Below, piece by piece: positions 1-12,400 of a DNA stretch of 32,689 nt. The notes beneath the pieces are model-generated. The model was given only the letters and a program-made list of their open reading frames with translations, did no database searches and was not told the DNA's origin. A program made the translations under genes and the position numbers. How positions within the stretch are numbered: position 1 is the stretch's first letter; each line of letters starts with the position of its first letter. Origin of the DNA: Prorocentrum cordatum. Its lineage: Eukaryota > Sar > Dinophyceae > Prorocentrales > Prorocentraceae. Location of the stretch: contig CAUYUJ010002096.1 of assembly GCA_963575745.1 (NCBI GenBank), positions 30,001 through 62,689 on the forward strand. Direction: 5' to 3'.

Positions 1-235
1 AGCCGTCTGGGACAACCTCGGGGGCTCTGGGGCCGCCCTGAGGCGATCTCGGGACATCTCGGGAGCAACTAGTTGGATCGGTAGAAAACATCGAAGAGAC
101 AATGCAATTGTGCATGTGTGCGTGTGTACGTGTGTTTCCTCTCTGAACCTGGCGCGCGCGGGGCCCCGGTCACTGCACTTGACTTCCTCCGCCTCGACGC
201 CGCGCGCGAGGCCGCAGCCGCCAAAAAGTGTGTGC

Positions 236-278
<43 letters not shown>

Positions 279-337
279 CGCGCGTGCGTGTCCATGTTGG
301 GCTGTTTCGATCCAGCCCGTGTCGTCGACAGTCTAAG
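1..337 (+). other. Intron sequence upstream of exon 1 (3' part)
   Basis: No coding similarity seen. It starts with GGGGCC-like and CTCGGG-like degenerate repeats (1-65), has TG-rich tracts (107-137), a TA run (237-267) passing into TG/CG (268-290), and ends in AAG before exon 1. The exon starts with GCCCG, so the junction obeys the AG|G rule used throughout the gene. The implied phase is 1, so a G from the previous exon would complete a glycine codon. Confidence 0.6.
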
Positions 338-447
338 GCCCGTACGAGTTTGAGATCGTGCCTTTCAGCAAGATCAACCCGAACGATTACATGACGATCT
401 CCATACGCGGCGTCACGCACTACTCGAACGGGGAGCTCGACTACCAG
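338..447 (+). CDS. DNAH6: Dynein heavy chain exon 1 (tail)
   Basis: Reads PYEFEIVPFSKINPNDY, then MTISIRGVTHYSNGELDYQ. This is the tail motif of axonemal heavy chains just before the conserved block that opens exon 2. The frame upstream is closed by TAA at 334-336, so the exon must begin at or near 338, after AAG. It ends in CAG before GATCGG at 448. Joining CAG to GAC at 594 keeps the frame and gives the expected family spacing. Confidence 0.8.
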
Positions 448-3400
448 GATCGGGTCGGACGAAAGGAGCAGGAGGCGCTTTCCTCGATGCATTGGGTCCT
501 CTGGCGCCAGCAGGTTCTGGGGAAGCCAGCTAAGTGAGCTGATTCGCTAGCCCCCGTTTTGCTATAATCCCCCCTTCTCGTCCGCCCCGGCAGGACCTCT
601 CCGAATGGCAGAGGGACCAGGAGATGTACAGGAAGATTGTGCGGATCGAGTTTTTCGAGAAGTATCAGCGCTGGAAGCTTTTTTCTGTCTGGAAGAGCGC
701 CATGCGCAACCAGCGCGTGCAGAAGTGCTCAAGGACGCTCAACGCGCACCTCTTCGCGCTGGACATGACGCTGCGCGACTCGCTCATCAAATGCCGCGCC
801 CTGTGTGTCAAGATCTCGGGCGTGAACCTGCTGGAGATCAAGGAGATGATCGTGTACGAGCTGAGCGAGTTCGAGAAGGTGCAGGGCGAGAAGCGGAAGA
901 GCGTGGTGAATGAGTTGCAGGACGTGTGGGCGAAGATCAAGGACGAGCTGCTGATCTCCTGCACGAGGAGCCTGCAGAAGTTCCTGGAGGACAACGGCTT
1001 CGGCCAGAGGGCCCAGGACAAGGACGAGGCCAGGAGCCAGGAGGGGGACCGGGAGGAGCAGGACGGGGGCGACGCCGAGGGCAAGTCCTACACGGAGCGC
1101 GCCACCCGGCGGACCCAGTGCAGGAAGCTGACGAAGTTCATCCGCATGGTGCAGTATCTCTTCAATGACGCGATAGCCAAGATGGTGCGGAACACCACCG
1201 AGCTCCTGCTCGGCCTCCTGGAGGCCAGAGCTCGACCCAAACGGTGCTCTGGCGATCTCGCGGACCACTTTCGTTCTGCTTCCGCTTTGTTGCAAGGGTG
1301 GATCGGAGACAGAGCGAGGGACAGCGAACACTGATGATGAGGAGGAGGAAGAGGATGAGGAAGAGGATGATGATGATGAGGAGGAGGAGGACGAGCACGA
1401 AACGCACTGTTTTGGTCGAGCCCTGCTGGAGGCCTTCGCGGAGGACCCAGAGGATCAGGGGCAACGTTAAGCGGGCATGGGCTCAGGGGCAGATGTGCAT
1501 TGAGCCCCGATCGTTAAGCCTGGCATGTGCCCCTACATGAGGAATTTTTGAAGATAGTAAAACATTTTTCAGGGGACGATTGTTTCTAGTATTTGTGAAC
1601 ATGTTCGGGTATCTTTATGAGTCTGTTCCATTTGTCGCCCAGCATCCGCCTGTAGGAGGACACGCCCGACCTCACCCTATCGCCCATTCATCGCCAAGGG
1701 GGGCCCGACAGCCCACGCCTCCCAAGAGCGTGCGGAGTCGCTATCGGGGGCCTGTCGCCGATCCGTCGGCGATGCACCGCCGATTCCGGGTCGATAACTC
1801 TCCCCCCGGAGCTGGCCCCCTGGTTGTTTTCGGATCACAGCTCGGACCTCCGGCGGCCGTTCGGCACGGCCCGGTCACCCGGGCCCTCCCTTGGCGAGCC
1901 GCAGCCGCTGGCAGGCATCCCGAGGCTGGAGAACGGACGAGAACCGACGAAGCCGTCCGATAACCTTCAGGAGGAGATAAAACACAAGACACAATTAATC
2001 GTCGATTCCCCAGAAAATATAGGAAAATATGGGAGGTGGCGGGGAAGACAAAAACCCAGCAAATCTATAGGAAAATATGAGGAATCCTTTTATCTATGTG
2101 TATTTATTTGTGTGTCCTGGGGCCCCTTCGTTCTCGGAGGAGCTTGCCTTGGAGGACCAGGACGGCGGAGCCGGCGGGCAGCAGCAGCAGCAGAAGCCGA
2201 AGGGCCGCAAGCCCAACTTCAAGCTCGAGTGCCTGCTGGGCAGCCAGCTGGCCGGGCTCGTCTTCGAGCCCACGGGGGCCAGCATCCGCGACAGCATCGA
2301 GGCCTGCCTGCGGGAGGCGATGCGCTCGGTCTCGAACATGAGGGCCTTCCTGCAGGTGGAGGACTTCAGCACCGTGCAATCCACACAGTCCTGCTCGCGT
2401 CGTAGAGCAGAAGCACGATGGGAGGTGTTGGGCAGTCGGCCTCCGGGGGCCGCTCGCCTGGCCCTGGTAATTACCGTCGGAGACGACTCGGTATGGAAGA
2501 TCTGCCCTGGGGAAAGGGTCGGGACATCTTATTGAAACTTCAGGACACCTTACTGAAACACCTTACGACCTGCAGCTACACCCTAATTGAAACATCGGGG
2601 CATCGCAGGTCTGGCAACTCATCCTCCCCACCCCCACGGGGCCATGGCATCTCAGCCCCAGCAGCTCACCCTCCCAGGTGGGGATTGGCCCACGACCCCC
2701 CAAGAAGTAGGCATATTATCACCACCACCACCACCGCCACCACCACCGCCACCGCCACCACCACCACCGCCACCACCACCACCTCCACCTCCACCACCTC
2801 CACCACCGCCCGCCCGCCCGCCCGCCCGCCCGCCCGCCCGCCCGCCCGCCCGCCCGCCCGCCCGCCCGCCCCCCACCCACCCACCCACCCACCCACCACC
2901 ACCATCACCACCTACAAGACTCGTCAAAGATAAACTGACGGTTATTTAATCGCTTCGCTCATTCCGCCGGCCCATATTGTCGCACCGTTGTGGGCTAGCC
3001 GAGTTTTGGGGCCTCTTGGGGGCCGTTTTTGGGCCTCTTGGGGCCTCTTTTGGGCCTCTTGGGCGCCTCTTGGGGCGTCTTGGGGGCCTCTTGGGGCCTT
3101 TTTGGGGCCTCCTGGGCGCCTTCTGGGGCGGAGGGCTCGATTTTTCAGTTCTCGGTTCTCCTCTTGAGCCCCTCTTGGGCCCGTCTTGGGGCCTCTTGGT
3201 CCGTCTTGGGCGGCACTTGGGCCGTCTTGGGGGCCCTCCTGGGCCGTTCCGGGGCCGTCTTGGGAGCCTCGTGGGCCGTCTTGGAGCGGTCTTGGGGGCC
3301 TCTTGGGCCGTCTTGGAGCGTCCGGAAGCCGAAAAAGCCAGAACGCAAAAAACATAAAAAAAACAATGAAAATCAACGATTTTGGCCTCTTGGGGCCCTC

Positions 3401-6400
3401 TTCGGAGGCCTCTTGGAAGGCCCTTGGGGCGTCTTGGAGGCCTCTTGGGCTGTCTTGGGGCCCTGTTGGGCGTCTTCGGGCGATCTTTGGCCGTCTCGGG
3501 GCCCTCTTGGACCGTCTTGGAGGCTTCTTGGGGACCTCTTGGCCCGTCCTGGGGCCCTGTAACAGGGCTCCGGCATCTCTGGCCCGACCTTGCCGGGACC
3601 TTGCCGGGACCTTGCCGGGGTACTTTTCGTCCGGGGACCCCCAGGGGCCGCCCCGCGCGCGCGAACTAGAAATACTGTTAACCAGGTACCGGAGATCTTA
3701 GCACGCCCTGGCCCGTTGGGCCGGCAAATTGTTTTCGGTGCTTGCGTGGTCGGCGCTACCCCAATGCTGGCATGAGATATTTGGCCCTGGCGCAGGGGTG
3801 TCCGAACTAATCTGGCAACCCCCTCACAGCATTGAAGAACGCGCCTTTGACAATTTTCCGAAGTATCGAGCGCCACGATTTTGAATTGCTTGGTAATTCA
3901 TTTTTAACCAGGCTTGTATGTCGGTAAGTCGGTCAGTGGGGCCAAGGCCACGCCAGCGGGAATGGGGATCGGTTAAACGATGCTTAGGACTTCAGCCCCT
4001 TCACTGCGCCGCTCGCGGAACTGGGCGACGCCCTGCAGCTGGAGGACCAGCAGCAGGACCTGTACGGCCTCGTCGCCGGCGACCCCAAGTACAAGGAGCT
4101 GATGCAGCTGATCGGCGTGCGTTACGACGGCCTGTTCTCGCGTGTGGTTGGCTACACGGACGGCTTCAAGGAGTTCGTGGAGCTTTACTACGAGAACCAG
4201 GCGCTGGAAGACCCCAGGGAGACCTTCGCGGAGGCTTCGCTGGAGGAGTTCCGGGCGGCCCTCGCAAAGTACAAGCAGCAGACCGAGGACATCCGCGCTC
4301 TCCCTCGCACGAGTGACATCGGCCTGTTCCGGCTGGACTGCAAGCGCTTCCAGGAGACCTTGTTGCCATCACCGATGCGCTGCAACCAGCTGCTGTCGGA
4401 GTACATCCCGCAGCTCGCCATGCAAAAGCAGGCGGAGCTGAATGCGGAGATCAAGGCGGCGAACGACCGCTTGGCACAGTACCCCAGCAATGTGGACGAG
4501 TATGTCGAGTTCCAGATCCACTTGACGAAGGTGGACAACGATATGCCCGAGGTGGAACGCCGGTACGTGGAGGTGCAGGAAATGGCAGACATAATCAAGG
4601 AATACTCCATCCGCATCGACAACGATACGCGCAACGCCTTCAAAGACTTGGTGGCCGCGAAGAATCAGCTGAATGTTCAAGTCAACAGTGGCAAGGAGCG
4701 CGCAGAGAGCGACGTGACGCACTTTAGCAAGGCCCTTGAAAGCGACATCCCAGAGTTGCACAACCGGGTGAAGCAACAGCAGGAGCGGCTTGCGATGCCA
4801 GATTTCAAGGATGTCAGCAAGATGTCTGGAGAGTCGCGCAAGGCCGTGCTCGAGCTGCTGAACGAGATCGACGAGAACGTCAAGAACTCGATCAGCGACG
4901 CCCAGAAGTTCAACCGATACCAGGACGTTCTGAAGGCCGAGCCCACCAACTTCGAGAACGTGGAAGAGCTGAAGATGGAGTTCCAAGCTCACGCCAAGCT
5001 CTGGCGCGGCATAGACCAGTGGGAGGATCTCAGCGTAGAGTGGAACCAAACGCCCTTCGGCACGGTGGACGTGGACAGCATCACCAAGAAGGTCATGGAG
5101 TTCAACAAGGTCGCCGTGCAGTCGACGAAGGCGATGGAGGGCAACGAGGTGCCGGGGATCTGGGCCGGCAACGTGGCGCAGTTCAAGAACACCCTCCCCG
5201 TCGTCGTCGCCCTCCGCAACAAGGCGCTGAAGGAGATCGAGGGGCGAGCAGCCGCAGAGGCCCGAGCTCTCGGAGCTCCGCGCGGATCTCTCGGATCGGC
5301 CGTGGGACCCCCGCTGGGGGCGCCCCTGGCGCCGCCCCTGGCGCGTGCTGCCTGGCCGCCAGGCAGCGGGGCCCCGCGCCATGCCAAGTGATCCGCGCCG
5401 ACCTTGGAGAGTTCATGCCTCCTCCTCCTCCTCTTCCTCCTCCTCCTCCTCCTCCTCCTCCCTCCCTCCTTCCCTCCCTCCCTCCCTCCTCCTACTCCTC
5501 CTCCTTCTGCTGTGTGTCCTGCCCCTCCCAGGAGAGGCACTGGGAGCTGATCACGAAGATGATCGGCGAGAGGCTGGACCTGGAGGACGCGGAGTTCACG
5601 CTCGGGAAGCTGCTGGAGATGGGGGTGGACCAGCACATGGAGGCGATCCAGGAGGTCTCCGGCAAGGCCACCGCCGAGCAGGCCCTGGAAGAGATGCTGG
5701 CGAAGGTGGAGAAGACCTGGTCGGAGGAGATGCTGGTGGTTAACGCCTACAAGGACAACAAGGACGTCTTCATCCTCGGCTCCGTGGAGGACATTACTGT
5801 AGCGCTCGAGGACTCGCTAGTTACCATCTCTACCATCGCTGGCAGCCGTTTCGTCGGGCCCATCCGCGAGAAGGTCGAGGGGTGGCAGAAGGATCTGCTC
5901 CTCTTCCAGGAGACTCTCGACGAGTGGCTCAACGTTCAGCGGAACTGGATGTACCTAGAGAGCATCTTCGGCGCTGGCGACATCAAGAAGCAGCTGCCCA
6001 CTGAAAGCGCGAAGTTCATGGAGATAGACCAGCAGTGGCGCAACATCATGAAGGAGACGCACGACTACGCGGTCGCCCTGCAGGCAGCGACCAAGCCAGG
6101 CCGCCTGGAGATCTTCAGGAACGCCAACGAGACGCTGGACCAGATCCAGAAGCAGCTGGAGGACTACCTGCTGTCCAAGTGCGTCGCCTTCCCGCGCTTC
6201 TTCTTCCTCTCGAACGACGAGCTGCTCGAGATCCTGTCGCAGGCCCGCAGGCCCCAGGCGGTGCAGCCGCACCTGCGCAAGTGCTTCGACAACCTCGTGA
6301 AGCTGCGCTTCGGGGACGACCAGCGCTCCACCGACATCCTCGCGATGATCTCCGCCGAGGGCGAGGAGGTACCGTTCCACAAGCCGCTGAAGGCGCGAGG

Positions 6401-9400
6401 CAACGTCGAGAAGTGGCTCAGCGCCGATGGGGGCGTGGAGCAGTTCATGGTCCACAGCCTGCGGGACGTGACCAGGAAGGGCTACAAAGACTACGCGGAG
6501 ATGGAGCGGAAGGCCTGGGTGAGGGAGCAGTTCTGCCAGGTCATGATTACGGTGGGTTCCATCTTCTGGACGATGGAGACGGAGATGGTTCTCCTCGATG
6601 ACAAGGGCAACAAGGTGCAGGGCATGAGCAAATGGCTGCAGAAAAACAAAGCCCAGCTGCAGGGTCTTACCGAGCTTATCCGGGATAAGCTGACGAAGTT
6701 GCAGCGGAAGGGTGTAGTGGCGCTCGTGACACAGGACGTCCACAACAGAGATATCATCGATGATATGGTCAGCGAAAAAGTCACGAACATCATGAATTTC
6801 AAGTGGCAGCAGCAGCTCCGATATTATTGGGACACCGAGGAGGACGACTGCATCATCAAGCAGGTGGATGCCCTCATTAAGTATGGCCACGAGTACATGG
6901 GCGCCCTGTCACGGCTGGTTATCACCCCCCTTACCGACCGATGTTGGATGACAATTACTGGGGCTTTGCACATCAAGCTGGGCGCGGCTCCTGCTGGCCC
7001 CGCTGGCACCGGCAAGACAGAGTCCACGAAGGATTTGGCTAAAGGCTTGGCGCGCCAGTGCGTGGTGTTTAACTGCAGCGACCAGATCAACTACCAGATG
7101 ATGGGCAAGCTATACAGTGGTGTCGTGAGTGCCGGAGCGTGGACGTGCCTGGACGAGTTCAATCGTATCTCGATCGAGGTGCTCAGCGTGGTGGCACAGC
7201 AGGTGCTCGAGATCCGCCAGGCGCTGCTCCAGGGCGTCAGCGACTTCGTCTTCGAGAACCGCCAGCTGAAGGTGAAGAACACGTGCGGCATCTTTATCAC
7301 GATGAACCCTGGCTACGCGGGTCGTACCGAACTGCCCGACAACCTGAAGGTCCTCTTCCGCCCCGTGGCGATGATGGTGCCAGACTACACCCTTATCGCA
7401 GAGATCATGCTGTACGCCGAGGGTTTCGGGGCTGCCAAGGTCCTGAGCGGCAAGTTCACGCAGCTCTACAAGCTGTCCTCGGAGCAGCTCTCTAAGCAGG
7501 ACCACTACGATTTCGGCATGCGCGCAGTGAAGTCGGTGCTGGTCATGGCGGGGAGCCTCAAGCGCGCAGAGCCGGAGGAGGACGAAAACATCCTGCTCAT
7601 CCGCGCCATGCGTGACTCCAACGTGCCGAAGTTCTTGTCCGACGACCTTCCGCTCTTCTTCGCCATTGTGAACGACCTGTTCCCGGGGGTGGACGTGCCG
7701 TACATCGACTACGGCGCGCTGCAGGTGGAGATCGAGAACGCGCTGACGAAGCAGTCGCTGCAGGTCGTTGGCGCTCTCGTGGCGAAGACGATCCAGCTGT
7801 TCGAGACTTTCAACGTGCGCTTCGGTGTCATGCTGGTCGGGCCCACGCTTGGCGGCAAGACGACGAACTACAAGACGTTGGCCAATGCGCTCACCAAGCT
7901 CAGCGCGGACGGCCACGGGGACGAGCGGTACAAGAAGACGTCCTACACGTGCTTCAATCCCAAGTCTATCACTATGGGGGAGCTCTATGGAGAGTTCAAC
8001 GAGCTGACGCAGGAGTGGTCGGACGGGCTCGGAAGCAAGGTCATGCGCGGGTACCAGATGGAGGAAACCGACGAGTACAAGTGGACCATCTTCGACGGGC
8101 CTGTGGACGCCCTTTGGATTGAAAATATGAACACCGTGCTCGACGACAACATGACCCTGTGCCTCGCGAATGGCGAGAGGATCAAGCTGAACTGGAACAT
8201 GCGCATGCTGTTCGAGGTCGAAGATCTCAAGGTGGCGTCACCGGCCACCGTGTCGCGCTGTGGCATGGTGTACCTCACGCCCTCTGATCTCGGCTGGAAG
8301 CCCTATGTGGAGACGTGGACAGCGTCCTTGCCCGAGGCGCCTTTCACGCCGAAGTGCAAGGAGGTGCTGCGCAACATGTTCGACACCTACGTCGACAAGG
8401 GTCTGGAGTTTTTGCGGAAGCACGGTTCGGAGCCGGTGGTCACAGAGGACTCCCAGCTGGTCATCTCACTCTGCTTGTTGCTCCAGGCCCTCTTCAACGA
8501 GAACGCCGCGACCGCCAACAGCTGCGCCGCGAAGGACGCGCTGTCGGAGGAGACGCCGCTGAAGCCGCGGAGCATGTCGGCGATGGAGGCTGGGGAGTTC
8601 GAGAAATTGCTGATGCCTGCCTTTTGCTTCGCCATGACGTGGACGGTGGCGGGAAGCTGCGATGCGAAGACGCGCAAGATGTTCGAGCGCGAGATGGAGA
8701 GCTGGTTCCCGAACGTGAGCATGCCGCGTGGTGGCGGCCCTTACGATGGCTACATCGACTTCCACGAGGGCCCCAAGTACAAGAATTGGTCAAATCTGGT
8801 GCCACAGTTTGTGTTCGATGAGGGCGTGTCATACTTCCAGATGCTGGTGCCGAACCCCGACACCGTCCGCTTCTCCTACGTCATCGACAGGATGCTCGGT
8901 ATTCAGGCTTCAGTGTTCCTCACAGGGAACTCTGGTGTTGGCAAGAGCGTCAACCTGGCCAACTTGCTGGAGAAGATGAAGGAGCTTGCTGGGGTTGTGC
9001 CCGTCTTCATGACCTTCAGCGCGCAGACGAAGGCCATAGACACGCAGCTCACAATCGAGGGCAAGCTCGAGCGCAAGAGGAAGACACTTCTAGGGGCTCC
9101 TGTGAACAAGACGGTCGTGATCCTCATCGACGACGTGAACATGCCCCTGGTCGAGGAGTACGGGGCCCAGCCGCCCGTCGAGCTGCTCAGGCAGTTCCAG
9201 GACCTGCGGGGCTTCTTCGACCGCAAGAAGCACGACTGGAAGGAGATCGAGAACACCACGCTGCTGCTCTGCGCCGCGCCCCCTGGCGGCGGCCGCAACA
9301 GCATGACTGCGCGCTTCACGCGGCACTCGCTGGTGCTCTGCATGCCCCCGACGAGCGAGGAGGCCATGACCACGATTTTCGGCTCCATCATAAACGGCTT

Positions 9401-12400
9401 CCTGACGAGGTTCAAGCAGGAGGTTCAGTCCCTGGGCAATGCCGCCGTGGGTGGCACTATCGACCTCTACAACAAGTGCGGGGACGAGCTGCTCCCCACG
9501 CCGACCCGGCCGCACTACACCTTCAATCTGCGAGACGTGTCCAAGGTGTTCCAAGGTCTTTTGATGGTCAAGCCGATGCATGTGCCCAGCGCAGAGTCGT
9601 TCACGCGGCTGTGGTACCACGAGGTGTGCCGCGTTTTCTGCGACCGCCTGATCAGCGAGGGGGACAAGGCGTGGTTCCAGAAAGCCATAGGCGAGCAGCT
9701 CAAGTCGAGGTTCCGCGTGCTGGATACGGACCCCGACGTCTGGACCCAGGTCATGTGGTGTACCTTCCTGCGGCCCGTGGACTCCGCGGTCTATGAGGAG
9801 GCGAAGGACCCGAACAAGGTTGCTAAAACGCTGGAGGATGCGAACGACGAGTACAACCTGACACATACGGCACAGATGAACCTGGTGTTCTTCAGCGATT
9901 GTGTGGGCCACGTCTCCCGCATCTCGCGCGTCCTGGCGCAGCCTCGGGGCAATCTGCTTCTCGTCGGCGTCGGGGGCAGCGGTCGCTCGAGCTGCGCGCG
10001 CCTCTGTGCCTGCATCGGCGAAACGGCAGAGTTCGACATCGCTCTCACGAAGGTCAGAGGGCGCCAACCAGACACTTACACCGATCATGGTCAGGCCGAT
10101 CCCAGGCCTGGGATAGGCCTGGCCAGGGTCGGTGTAGGTTTGCAGTTGGTATTCCCCTGTGAGGGCTATGGCATCGATGCATTCCGGGAGGACGAGAAAA
10201 AGTTCTTGATCGCCGCTGGTGCAGGCGAGGCCAAGTCCACAATGTTCCTGCTGAACGACACCCAGATCATCAACGAGACCTTCCTAGAGGACGTGAACAA
10301 CATCCTCAATGCCGGTGAGGTCCCCAACCTCTTCCCGAACGACGAGATCGAGCGCGTGATCGGCGACACGCGGCCGCGCGCCAAGGAGGCCGGCTGCAGC
10401 GAGGCCAAGGATGCCGTCTGGCAGTTCTTCGTGCAGACCGTGCGGGAGAACCTGCACATTGTGCTCACGATGTCGCCCGTGGGCTCCGCGCTGCGCGTCC
10501 GCATGCGCATGTTCCCCGCGCTGGTGAACTGCTGCACGGTGGACTGGTTCCTGCCGTGGCCCGACGAGGCCCTGCTGGGCGTGTCCTCGCGGCAGCTCGA
10601 GGGCATGCAAGGCGGCTCGAAGAATTTTCTGGAGGAGGAGGAGGAGGAGGAGGAGGAGGAGGAGGAGGAGGAGGAAGGGGAGGAGGGGGAGGATGGGGAG
10701 GAGGGGGAGGAGGAGGAGGAGGAGGAGGAGGAGGAGGAGGAGGAGGAGGAGGAGGAGGAGGAGGGGTGTGGTGTAAAGGGGCCTGGTGCCAGTGTTATGT
10801 CAAAGGGGAGTGATCTGGCTATGTTATCTGTCGCACACAGCATCGCCATTTCCACGATTGGCACCATGCCCCTGTATGCCACACACCCGCTTCCGACCTC
10901 CAACATGATAATCAGCATGCTCGTGAGCTCGATCCTCACGGATTTCTTGGATCGGCACTCGGCGCCCCTGGAGGCGCCTCTCGCGCCGCCCCTGGCGCGC
11001 TCTGCGCGCCAGGGAGGGGGACCCAGCGCAGATCCAAGACATCCGCGCGGGCCTCCGACTGGTTTCAGAAGGGGAAAAACACACACAGACACAATTAATC
11101 GTCGATTCCCCAGAAAATACGGGAACATCTGGGAATTGGGCGGGAAGACAGAAACCCAGAACATGTCGGAGCATACGGGGAATCCTTTGATTTGTGTGTA
11201 CTTATTTGTGTGCCCTTGGGCCCCTGGATGGTTCTGCCTGTGCCGTTTTGTTGTTCGAGTGGCCCTCTGGCCACGTGCCGCCGGCAAGGGGCGCTCGGGC
11301 CTCGGGGGGGGGGGTCCCGGGGGGGTGGTCCCCGGCCAGATTGATGTCGACGAAAAATGAAACATACCCTAAACATGCCCCAAGAAGGTCAAAAAATGCT
11401 CCAAAAATAGTTCCCGGGGATTTTCGACGAAAAATGAAAATACCCTAAACATTCCCCAAGAAGGTCAAGAAAATGCTCCAACAATAGTCCCCGACTCCGA
11501 CTATTTTTTGATTATTTTTCCCTACCTAGGCTCTGCCTGGAAGGGTTCTTACTCTGTTGGCTTAAAGGGGCCGGGCAGTGGAAATCGCCCTGGGCGGTTC
11601 CCCCAGTCCCCTGGGAGCCAAGCAAAAGCAACAGCAAAGGTAAAAGCAAACGCGCGGTTCCCCCAGTTGCGCTCCCTGGGTGCCAAGCAAAAACAAAAGC
11701 AAAGGCAAAAGTGAAGGCAAGAGCGAAGGCAACGCACAACCATAGCATAGCATAGCATAGCATAGCGCAGCATAGCATAGCGCAGCATAGCATAGCATAG
11801 CATAGCCTAGCCCAGCATAGCATTGCGCAGCATAGCATAGCATCGCATTGCCTAGCCCAGCATAGCATTGCGCAGCATAGCATAGCATAGCATAGCATAG
11901 CATAGCATAGCATAGCATAGCATAGCATAGCATAGCATAGCATAGCATAGCATATCATAGCATAACATAGCATAGCATAGCATAGCATAGCGCAGCACAG
12001 CATCCACTGTTACTACTACCGCTACTGCTACAACTACGACGATGAGGAGAAGGAGGAAGACGGCGTTTACCGCTCCTACTAATGTTGCTTTCCTAGAGGC
12101 TCCAACTAGGTAGGGTCGCACTGGGATAATTGATTATTTTTGGAGTGTTTTTTTATTTTCGTCGAACATCCCCCTGTAGGGGGGACAGAGGCCCGACTTA
12201 AGGCTAGATCTGTGGGGGTCTTTGGGACCCTTCTCCACACACTCGGGATGGGCAAAATCAATCACAAAATTTGTCCCCCGCGGGGGGGGGGGAAATGTAA
12301 CACACGGCCCCCCCTCCTCCCCCCCCCCCCCCTTCCCGGCAGAGCCCCCCTGGCCCCCCCTCCCAGCGGAGCTGAGCTGAAGCTCAGCCTCTTCTAAACT

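Larger units (their letters stand above)
1224..2154 (+). other. Intron 2 (931 nt, GC-AG)
   Basis: Donor CTGGAG|GCCAG, acceptor TTGGAG|GACCAG, sharing TGGAGG. It contains a GAT/GAG microsatellite (1332-1393), a copy of the short CCTGTAGGGGGAC repeat (about 1630-1675), a GC-rich stretch with a small GCCGATC..GTCGGCGATGC hairpin (about 1745-1790) and a copy of the 165-bp repeat (1967-2129). The acceptor could instead be at 2139, which would add EELALE to exon 3. I prefer 2154 because it mirrors the donor sequence. Confidence 0.65.
2362..3987 (+). other. Intron 3 (1,626 nt, GA-AG) flanked by an 11-bp direct repeat
   Basis: Donor GTGGAG|GACTTCAGC, acceptor GCTTAG|GACTTCAGC, phase 0. AGGACTTCAGC occurs at both ends, as expected of a target-site duplication used as splice site. 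Contents: a GC-rich beginning, ACC/CCCG/CCCA microsatellite (2720-2912), GGGGCC-rich degenerate tandem repeat (3001-3560), a GGACCTTGCC triplication (3585-3615) and about 370 bp without recognisable features. Confidence 0.85.
5233..5531 (+). other. Intron 4 (299 nt, GA-AG) carrying a palindromic repeat
   Basis: Donor AAG|GAGATC, acceptor CCCAG|GAGAGG, sharing AGGAGA. It contains family B copy 1 (5263-5414), a TCC/TCCC microsatellite (5416-5515) and a pyrimidine tract before the acceptor. The length is not a multiple of three, so exon 5 appears in another frame than exon 4. Reading straight through would add a spurious GC-rich and proline/leucine-rich stretch. Confidence 0.9.

Noticed and set aside
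1224-1540. Extension of exon 2 through the acidic D/E run and the ALLEAFAEDPED segment near 1420
   Set aside because: It needs a frame change, contains a microsatellite and has no family counterpart; TAA follows at 1467. Some coding use cannot be fully excluded.
2140-2154. Extra codons EELALE at the start of exon 3
   Set aside because: Possible with an acceptor at 2139, but the acceptor at 2154 mirrors the donor sequence (TGGAGG) as at other introns. Left open as an alternative.
4369-10088. Long minus-strand open frames opposite exons 4-6
   Set aside because: They mirror the GC3-rich codons of the sense exons, have no recognisable domain, and are explained by dynein coding on the + strand.
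10603-10611. Donor at 10602 for intron 6
   Set aside because: It would break the AG|G rule and shorten the conserved spacing between ALLGVSS and the following helix by three residues. The donor at 10611 satisfies both.
5019-11360. A single 2,113-codon open frame read as one protein
   Set aside because: Its start (5019-5531) is exon 4 in the wrong frame plus intron 4. 10053-10163 is an intron hairpin, and after 10611 it runs into GGA microsatellite and repeats. Only 5532-10052 and 10164-10611 match dynein.
11512-12003. Minus-strand frames of Met-Leu-Cys-Tyr-Ala repeats
   Set aside because: Pure translation of the CATAG pentanucleotide array.
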